This document shows positions 6,193 to 10,156 of a DNA stretch of 10,156 nucleotides, piece by piece. Position 1 is the stretch's first letter. Each line of letters begins with the position of its first letter. Made by a program: the position numbers and the translations under genes. This DNA is from Desulfonatronaceae bacterium UBA663. Its GTDB lineage: Bacteria > Desulfobacterota > Desulfovibrionia > Desulfovibrionales > Desulfonatronaceae. The stretch covers positions 45,718 to 55,873 of the forward strand of contig DBNV01000076.1 of assembly GCA_002299865.1 (NCBI GenBank), read 5' to 3'. The notes beneath the pieces are model-generated. The model saw nothing but the letters and a program-made list of their open reading frames with translations, had not been told where the DNA came from and searched no databases.

Positions 6193-7926
6193 TCAAGAGG
6201 CGGGCAGTCCCCAATCCTGAAGAATTTTTTGCCACCAGTCCCGCACCTGCCGTTCCACGTCGCCCAGGGCCAGCTCCGAGCGCTGGCCGGTCTTACGATT
6301 CTTGGCTTCCAGCACGCCCTTGGCCAGGCCCTTTTCGCCGAGGATGAGCTGACCGGGCAGGCCGATCAGGTCCGCGTCCTTGAATTTCACGCCGGGGCGC
6401 TCCTCCCGGTCGTCCAGGAGCACCTCGAAACCCATGGCTTCCAAGCGGTCATGCAGGATCTGGGCCTGGTGCATCAACTCCTGGTTTTTCACATTGAGCA
6501 CGATCAGTTCAATCTGGAATGGGGCGATGGGCGGCGGGAACAGGGTTCCGTGCTCGTCGTTGTTCTGCTCCAGGCAGGCGGCCATGATCCGGCTCACGCC
6601 GATGCCGTAGCAGCCCATGATGATAGGCCTGGTGATTCCTTCTTCATCCAGATAGCCGGCGTCCATGGCTGCGCTGTATTTCGTGCCCAGCTTGAAGACA
6701 TGGCCCACCTCAATGCCCTTGGGCAGATCCAGGGCCGCGCCGCAGTGCGGGCAGGGATCTTCAGGTGTCACCTGGCGCAGGTCTGCGGACCCGGTGATTT
6801 TGGCGTCTCGGCTTAAGTCCACATGGCGCAAATGCGCGTCCGCCTGGTTGGCCCCGGTGATCCAGCTGCGGCTTAAGTCCAGTTCCCGGTCCGCCCAGAT
6901 CGCGTCTACGTGTAATCCCACAGGCCCGGCAAATCCCACGGGCGCGCCGCTCCAGGCCCGGACCTGCTCCGGCGTGGCCATATTCAGAAATTTTGCGCCC
7001 AGCAGGTTCTTGAGCTTGATTTCATTGAGTTCCCGGTCTCCGCGAACCAGGGCGGCCACGGCCTGGCCGTCCGCCTCGTAGAGCAGGGTCTTGACTAGTT
7101 TTTCCGGGCCGACCTGCAAAAAGGCGGTCACCTCCTCCACCGTGTGCCGGCCGGGAGTTAACACGAGTTCCGCGGACGGGCCTTCAGCGTCGTCCCTTTC
7201 GCCCCGGACCATGGCCACGGCCTTTTCCAGGTTCGCGGCATAGTCGCAGGCCGTGCACACGGCGATGGTGTCCTCCCCGGTCTTGGCCAGGACCATGAAC
7301 TCGTGGGAAAAGCTGCCGCCGATGGGCCCGGAATCAGCCTCCACGACCCGAAAGACCATGCCCAGCCGGGTGAAGATGCGCAGATAGGCGTCGTACATGG
7401 TCTGGTAGCTCTTATCTGCGCCGGCGTCGTCCCGGTCAAAGGAATAGGCGTCCTTCATGATGAATTCCCGGCCGCGCATCAGGCCGAAACGGGGCCTAAT
7501 CTCATCCCGGAACTTGGCCTGGACTTGGTAGAGGTTGACCGGCAACTGGCGGTAAGACTTGATCTCGCCGCGCATCAGGTCCGTGATCACCTCTTCATGT
7601 GTCGGCCCCAGGCAGCAGCCCCGGCCGTGCCGGTCCTGGAAGCGCAGCAGCTCCTTGCCGTACACGTCCCAGCGGCCCGACTCCTTCCAGAGATCCGCGG
7701 GCTGGACCGTGGGCATGAACACTTCCAAGGCCCCGGCCCGGTTCATCTCCTCGCGCACGATGCGCGCGATCTTGTCCAGGCAGCGCAGACCCTGGGGCAG
7801 GTAGGTGTACACCCCCGCAGTCAGCTTGCGGATCATGCCTGCGCGCATCAGCAGGCGGTGGCTGATCACCTCGGCCTCGGCCGGGTCTTCCTTCAGGGTC
7901 GGCAGGTAGTACTTGCTCCAGCGCAT
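6193..7926 (-). CDS. proS: Prolyl-tRNA synthetase, bacterial type with editing domain
   Basis: 577 aa (E. coli 572). It charges tRNA-Pro with proline in the cytoplasm. Class II landmarks in order: motif 1 near GVYTYLPQGL (38-47), motif 2 FRDEIRPRFGLMRGREF (139-155), the inserted editing domain at about 224-407, motif 3 GCYGIGVSRIM (438-448), and the C-terminal anticodon-binding domain at about 470-570. The insert is bounded by two Cys pairs, CTAC (224-227) and CPHC (392-395). It keeps a Lys at 279 and an Asp at 350, the positions I recall as important for clearing Ala-tRNA-Pro in E. coli, so editing is probably active. The ATG at 7926 follows AAAGGA by seven bases. It is the first gene of the leftward operon with xseA and the M23 peptidase. 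Confidence 0.97.
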   Translation of the reverse strand: MRWSKYYLPTLKEDPAEAEVISHRLLMRAGMIRKLTAGVYTYLPQGLRCLDKIARIVREEMNRAGALEVFMPTVQPADLWKESGRWDVYGKELLRFQDRHGRGCCLGPTHEEVITDLMRGEIKSYRQLPVNLYQVQAKFRDEIRPRFGLMRGREFIMKDAYSFDRDDAGADKSYQTMYDAYLRIFTRLGMVFRVVEADSGPIGGSFSHEFMVLAKTGEDTIAVCTACDYAANLEKAVAMVRGERDDAEGPSAELVLTPGRHTVEEVTAFLQVGPEKLVKTLLYEADGQAVAALVRGDRELNEIKLKNLLGAKFLNMATPEQVRAWSGAPVGFAGPVGLHVDAIWADRELDLSRSWITGANQADAHLRHVDLSRDAKITGSADLRQVTPEDPCPHCGAALDLPKGIEVGHVFKLGTKYSAAMDAGYLDEEGITRPIIMGCYGIGVSRIMAACLEQNNDEHGTLFPPPIAPFQIELIVLNVKNQELMHQAQILHDRLEAMGFEVLLDDREERPGVKFKDADLIGLPGQLILGEKGLAKGVLEAKNRKTGQRSELALGDVERQVRDWWQKILQDWGLPAS

Positions 7927-7959
7927 GGCAGGGTCCTTTATGGTTTGATCGTAACTTTC

Positions 7960-7990
7960 CTGATATAATCAGCGCAATTGTCAATTACTA
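7960..7990 (-). promoter_or_regulatory. AT-rich proS leader with two small dyads; likely promoter area
   Basis: Two adjacent inverted repeats lie 34-60 bp upstream of proS: CTGAT-ATA-ATCAG (7960-7972) and AATTG-T-CAATT (7976-7986). On the minus strand TATATC (7962-7967) with TAGTAA 17 bases upstream is a weak promoter candidate. TTGACA (7979-7984) is also present, but only 11 bases from it. The sequence supports a regulatory region but not an exact promoter. I see no T-box-like leader; the transcript leader would be short. Confidence 0.3.
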
Positions 7991-8003
7991 ACGCGAATAG
8001 AGC

Positions 8004-8272
8004 CACTGGATTTGTCATGGACATTGTCTTATGGGCAATCACGATCACCTCCTGATCGTGACACAGTGCTTTACACTGCGACCTCCACTTGAGCAGCTTT
8101 TTCCAGGAGGGCAGTCAAGGCCGCACCGGAACAAGGCCATGGCAACAGTGCAACGGCACACATTGACTACGGTTACTCCTGGCAGTCTGTTGTCGCGCAT
8201 CTCGGGCTTCACTATGCTACCGTCAGCAGGATCATCACAAAAGAACGAAATAAGCCAAAAAACAAGGCCTGA
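8004..8272 (+). pseudogene. Decayed REP-associated tyrosine transposase (IS200/IS605-like Y1, RAYT)
   Basis: Two separated pieces of a RAYT-type transposase can be read. In one frame (8004-8060) the translation contains WICHGHCLMGNHDHLLIV, matching the HUH-motif region of the family (usually CLMxNHxHLL). In another frame (8162-8272) YGYSWQSVVAHLGLHYATVS followed by RIITKER matches the C-terminal DnaA-like helix-turn-helix (GYxxxEIAxxLGxHYxTVSRI), ending at a TGA. The N-terminal part and the roughly 150-200 residues between them, including the catalytic Tyr, are missing, and the frame changes near 8140-8165. A stop (7998-8000) precedes the first piece. The HUH triad reads H-D-H, where a hydrophobic middle residue is expected. 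Family knowledge: RAYTs mobilise or maintain REP palindromes. This copy cannot be active. Confidence 0.75.
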
Positions 8273-8294
8273 CTCCAAGTGTGACCCCAAGTGT
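8271..8294. repeat. Short 12-bp tandem duplication after the RAYT remnant
   Basis: GACTCCAAGTGT (8271-8282) is followed directly by GACCCCAAGTGT (8283-8294), two 12-mers with one mismatch. It overlaps the end of the transposase remnant by the TGA and probably arose by slippage or imprecise excision. Confidence 0.5.
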
Positions 8295-8587
8295 ACTTAA
8301 GGGTGCAGGGTCCGACCTCAAGCATATTTCGAACGCCAGCGGTCGTTTTTTGGGGTGAACGGTCCATATCGGGTTGCTCAAGGAGCCTCGCTTGTCCTAT
8401 CGCCGGAGAACCCTCCATTTCTTCCGCTGGTCGATCAAGATTGTCTTCTGACTGAAAAACTCTTTCTACCCGGCAACGGCAACGATATCTTCTCGGGGTC
8501 ACAGATCAAGGAGGTGGTTTCGATGCTTGTTCCCTTGCTTGTTCCTTTGTTCCGGCTCCTGCCGGAACGCCGCGCACACCATAAGTT
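8295..8587. other. Unassigned sequence between two transposase remnants
   Basis: About 290 bp in which I recognise no protein family on either strand. Open stretches exist on both strands (for example plus 8355-8591 and minus 8212-8502), but none shows a motif or an expected domain, and both cross boundaries of the neighbouring remnants. Local structure is present: an AAGGAGG site at 8508-8514, a 12-bp tandem duplication at 8525-8548 (GCTTGTTCCCTT then GCTTGTTCCTTT), and a perfect hairpin at 8549-8568. It may be non-coding ends of lost mobile elements. Confidence 0.4.
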
Positions 8588-8591
8588 TTAA
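8523..8591 (+). CDS. Possible 22-aa small ORF with a strong ribosome site
   Basis: The ATG at 8523 lies eight bases after AAGGAGG (8508-8514). The predicted peptide begins MLVPLLVPLFRLLPERRA and ends HHKF: a short hydrophobic half repeating LVPL, then a basic tail. That composition is seen in small membrane peptides, but the repeat comes from the 12-bp DNA duplication and the tail from a hairpin, so the reading frame may be accidental. Only the ribosome site supports it; no promoter is evident and the surroundings are decayed mobile DNA. Confidence 0.12.
   Translation: MLVPLLVPLFRLLPERRAHHKF
8549..8568. repeat. Perfect 8-bp hairpin
   Basis: GTTCCGGC (8549-8556), a TCCT loop and GCCGGAAC (8561-8568) form a perfect GC-rich stem-loop. 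Neither side is followed by a T-tract, so it is not a typical terminator. Its size and proximity to a RAYT remnant would fit a REP-like palindrome, but only one copy is visible here. Confidence 0.45.
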
Positions 8592-8910
8592 GGATCAACA
8601 AGCGATGAAAATAGAGCCACAATGGTTTTTCCAAATGCGCAGCACCCCTTGGCGTCCTTTGATTCTTTTGGCTCCAAAATATGATTCATCAGCCTCAACC
8701 TCGCCGGAAAAGGGCGATTCTTTCTGACACTGCTTGGCAATCCCAACTCAAATCGCCTTGAGGCGCCTGTTGATCGTGTTTCTATTTAAGACCTGTCACT
8801 GCGGCCACTTGGGAGGCATTCAGATCCACGGCAAAGAGCTTGACCAGCTCCCGTAATTTGGCCTCTGAAATTTTCGAATTTTTTGCGTAGCGGTAGCGCC
8901 TGTTACCCAT
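8588..8910 (-). pseudogene. Decayed IS1595-family (ISXO2-like) transposase
   Basis: Read from the ATG at 8910, the translation starts MGNRRYRYAKNSKISEAKLR and continues with LVKLFAVDLNASQVAAVTGL, the helix-turn-helix region of IS1595-type transposases. A one-base insertion near 8784-8787 then shifts the frame. The next frame gives NRNTINRRLKAI, a TGA where the family usually has Arg, then SPFSGEVEADESYFG with the first catalytic Asp, and KRIKG. A second frame change near 8645-8655 is needed to reach GKTIVALF (8609-8632). Nothing after that resembles the family, so roughly the C-terminal half, with the remaining catalytic residues, is gone. Two frameshifts, a nonsense codon and a 3' deletion make it dead. 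I could not identify its terminal inverted repeats. Confidence 0.78.
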
Positions 8911-8923
8911 TGCCAGGCCTAGA

Positions 8924-8943
8924 CCTGTCTGCCGACAGGCAGG
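8924..8943. repeat. Compact palindromic element upstream of the sbtA leader
   Basis: CCTGTC (8924-8929), TGCC, GACAGG (8934-8939) form a perfect 6-bp stem, and the following CAGG allows an alternative pairing with the first CCTG. It lies just outside the 5' end of the IS1595 remnant. It may be an IS-end relic or a dispersed repeat; no second copy is in this window. Confidence 0.35.
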
Positions 8944-8970
8944 ACAATAGCCTTTTTAAGACCTCTATTC

Positions 8971-9053
8971 TAGTCATGACCCTTGATTTTTTATAACCGA
9001 CTAAAATGACAATGCCATTATGAAAATGGGTGTCAAACCTTGGTGACAGGAGG
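8971..9053 (+). promoter_or_regulatory. sbtA leader: AT-rich promoter area, operator-like dyad and ribosome site
   Basis: The 90 bp before sbtA are AT-rich, with TTGATT (8983-8988) and TAAAAT (9002-9007) as possible hexamers, but only 13 bases apart, so no promoter can be fixed. An imperfect dyad, TGTCAAACC-TT-GGTGACA (9031-9048), sits immediately before AGGAGG (9048-9053), which is ten bases from the ATG. A further small dyad is CCATT/AATGG (9015-9028). The position of the larger dyad would suit a repressor or a leader hairpin that controls ribosome access. Confidence 0.35.
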
Positions 9054-9063
9054 CGTATAATTT

Positions 9064-10071
9064 ATGGAAGCATTGTTGGGGTTTTTCGAGAGATTCATTG
9101 TCCAAATCCAAAGCCCCACGTTGGCTTTTTTACTTGCCGGAATGATGGTCGCCGCCTTTAACAGCAAGCTGCGCATACCGGACGCTATTTATGAATTTTG
9201 CGTGTACATGCTTTTAATGAGAATCGGCTTGACGGCCGGCGTGGCCATTCGAGAGGCAAATATTGTGGAGATGTTGCTTCCGGCTGTCTTTTGTGCAGTC
9301 CTGGGGATCGGCATTGTTTTGTTGGGCTCGCTTACGTTGGCCCGGCTCCCGGGAATAAGGAAAGATGATGCCTTTGCCACAGCAGGGTTGTTCGGTGCGG
9401 TGAGCGGCTCTACCCTGGTGGCCGGAATGCTGATTTTAGATGAAGAGGGCATTTATTACGAAGCATGGGTGCCAGCGCTATACCCTTTCATGGACATCCC
9501 AGCCTTGATTACAGCAATCGTTTTGGCCAACTTCTACCTGAACAAGCAAAAAGCCGGCGCTGATGCCAAGGTTGCTCTCTGGCCGATTATTAAGGATTGC
9601 CTCCAGGGATCGGCGCTGACGGTTATGATTATGGGGGTTGTGCTGGGATTGGCCACTAGGCCGGAGAGGATTATTGAAGAGTTCTACGATCCGCTTTTTC
9701 GCGGCTTTTTGTCACTGTTGATGTTGATTCTGGGCATGGATGCCTACAGGCGCTTAAAGGAATTGGCACGGGTTGCGCATTGGTACACCGCTTATGCCTT
9801 TTTAGGTCCGCTTGTACACGGCTTATTTGGGTTTGGATTGGGCTACGTTGCCCACCTCCTGGTCGACCTTAGTCCAGGGGGCGTGATTATGCTGGCGATA
9901 CTTGCGGCTTCGAACTCTGATATCTCCGGGCCACCAACCCTCCGGGCCGGAATACCTACCGCCAATCCTTCGGCTTATATTGGAGCCTCGACCGGCGTGG
10001 GCACGCCGGTGGCACTCGTCATTGGCATCCCGCTTTATCTGACCCTAGGCCAGATGGTCTTTGGTTCTTAG
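9064..10071 (+). CDS. sbtA: SbtA-type sodium-dependent bicarbonate transporter
   Basis: 335 aa, almost entirely hydrophobic segments, with about ten TM helices in two inverted five-helix halves as in SbtA. It resembles cyanobacterial SbtA from end to end: QSPTLAFLLAGM (16-27), LFGAVSGST (109-117), YEAW (132-135) and ALYPFMDIPAL (138-148), EEFYDPLFRGFLSLLMLI (205-222), and the long signature from 283 to about 311 (SNSDISGPPTLRAG, then NPSAYIGAST). Family knowledge: SbtA imports bicarbonate with Na+ across the inner membrane and, in cyanobacteria, is inhibited by the trimeric PII-like protein SbtB. The cytoplasmic loop between the halves (about 160-172) is much shorter than in Synechocystis SbtA, which accounts for the lower length (335 against about 374). 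In a non-photosynthetic host it may feed carboxylating enzymes or help pH and sodium balance; that is inference. AGGAGG precedes the ATG by ten bases. It is transcribed away from the neighbouring operons, and no sbtB fits in the 85 bp that follow. Confidence 0.92.
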   Translation: MEALLGFFERFIVQIQSPTLAFLLAGMMVAAFNSKLRIPDAIYEFCVYMLLMRIGLTAGVAIREANIVEMLLPAVFCAVLGIGIVLLGSLTLARLPGIRKDDAFATAGLFGAVSGSTLVAGMLILDEEGIYYEAWVPALYPFMDIPALITAIVLANFYLNKQKAGADAKVALWPIIKDCLQGSALTVMIMGVVLGLATRPERIIEEFYDPLFRGFLSLLMLILGMDAYRRLKELARVAHWYTAYAFLGPLVHGLFGFGLGYVAHLLVDLSPGGVIMLAILAASNSDISGPPTLRAGIPTANPSAYIGASTGVGTPVALVIGIPLYLTLGQMVFGS

Positions 10072-10104
10072 TTAACAAAATTAGAGGCGCATTCCCAATA
10101 AAGA

Positions 10105-10156
10105 GGCTACTGCAAAAAGTCGCGAAATACCGGAATCAGTCATGCCGGCAAAAGCC
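10105..10156. repeat. Edge of a probable dispersed palindromic repeat, cut by the window end
   Basis: After the sbtA stop, the sequence GGCTACTGCAAAAAGTC (10105-10121) and, at the very end, CATGCCGGCAAAAGCC (10141-10156) resemble repeats I have seen scattered in intergenic DNA of deltaproteobacteria. GCCGGC-AAAA-GCC is the beginning of a hairpin whose right arm would lie beyond the window. No gene is seen in 10072-10156. Confidence 0.35.

Noticed and set aside
5686..6816. Plus-strand open frame of 376 codons
   Set aside because: It runs antisense across the end of proS and the start of xseA, both unmistakable, and has no recognisable domain; long antisense frames are expected in GC-rich genes.
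7303..7968. Plus-strand open frame of 221 codons opposite proS
   Set aside because: Antisense shadow of the conserved proS N-terminal half.
7960..7990. T-box or other large riboswitch before proS
   Set aside because: The leader is short and shows only two small AT-rich dyads; no T-box bulge sequence or specifier structure.
8031..8300. Intact 89-aa gene beginning MGNHDHLLIV
   Set aside because: The start Met is the Met of the transposase CLMxNH motif and the frame leaves the family after about 10-40 residues; it is part of the RAYT remnant.
8355..8591. 78-aa plus-strand protein
   Set aside because: No motif or start context at 8355; only the internal ATG at 8523 has a ribosome site, and that is reported separately at low confidence.
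8785..8964. Repeated TTTAAGACCT at 8785 and 8955 as possible target duplication or IS ends
   Set aside because: The first copy lies inside the transposase coding remnant, so it cannot be a flanking duplication of that element; a ten-base match is plausible by chance.
1..10156. CRISPR array, tRNA, rRNA, integrase or attachment site
   Set aside because: No regularly spaced repeats, no cloverleaf or rRNA-like sequence, and no integrase gene were seen.

Overview
The window reads as the chromosome of a moderately GC-rich Gram-negative anaerobe. My best guess is a sulfate reducer of the Desulfovibrionales or a related Desulfobacterota line. The grounds are the leftward series proS - xseA - M23 peptidase, which from memory is a typical Desulfovibrio arrangement, and the TAT-dependent radical SAM lipoprotein beside a membrane spermidine-synthase-like protein. 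The taxonomic call is inference.

Layout from left to right: (1) 3-131, plus strand: the 3' end of an unidentified gene that enters from the left. (2) 145-3767, minus strand: a two-gene unit with a 31-bp overlap. It encodes a 14-TM membrane protein carrying a spermidine-synthase-fold domain, then a TAT-exported, probably lipidated radical SAM protein of the AmmeMemoRadiSam (AmrS) type. (3) 3768-3964: intergenic, with a long imperfect inverted repeat. (4) 3965-7926, minus strand: a compact housekeeping operon, proS (prolyl-tRNA synthetase), xseA (exonuclease VII large subunit) and an M23 metallopeptidase, with 18-nt and 2-nt gaps. (5) 7927-9063: about 1.1 kb without an intact gene. It holds the proS leader, a decayed REP-associated (Y1/HUH) transposase on the plus strand, about 300 bp of unassigned sequence with short tandem duplications and a hairpin, and a decayed IS1595-family transposase on the minus strand. 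(6) 9064-10071, plus strand: an intact SbtA-type Na+/bicarbonate symporter. (7) 10072-10156: the edge of what looks like a dispersed palindromic repeat.

The most interesting part is region 2. Hand topology (TM segments plus the positive-inside rule) gives the membrane protein a 6+2+6 TM plan. That plan puts the spermidine-synthase-like domain outside the cytoplasm. The next gene encodes a radical SAM enzyme with a twin-arginine signal and a lipobox, so it too should sit outside. Both families normally use S-adenosylmethionine or a derivative, which is a cytoplasmic cofactor. The pair may therefore be an extracytoplasmic SAM-dependent system, with the MFS-like bundles as a possible route for SAM or its product. 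This is a hypothesis. The synthase motif GGGDG is changed to GGGLR, so ordinary spermidine synthesis is doubtful.

The housekeeping operon looks normal, with catalytic residues in place. The sbtA gene looks functional, but no sbtB regulator fits in the 85 bp that follow it here.
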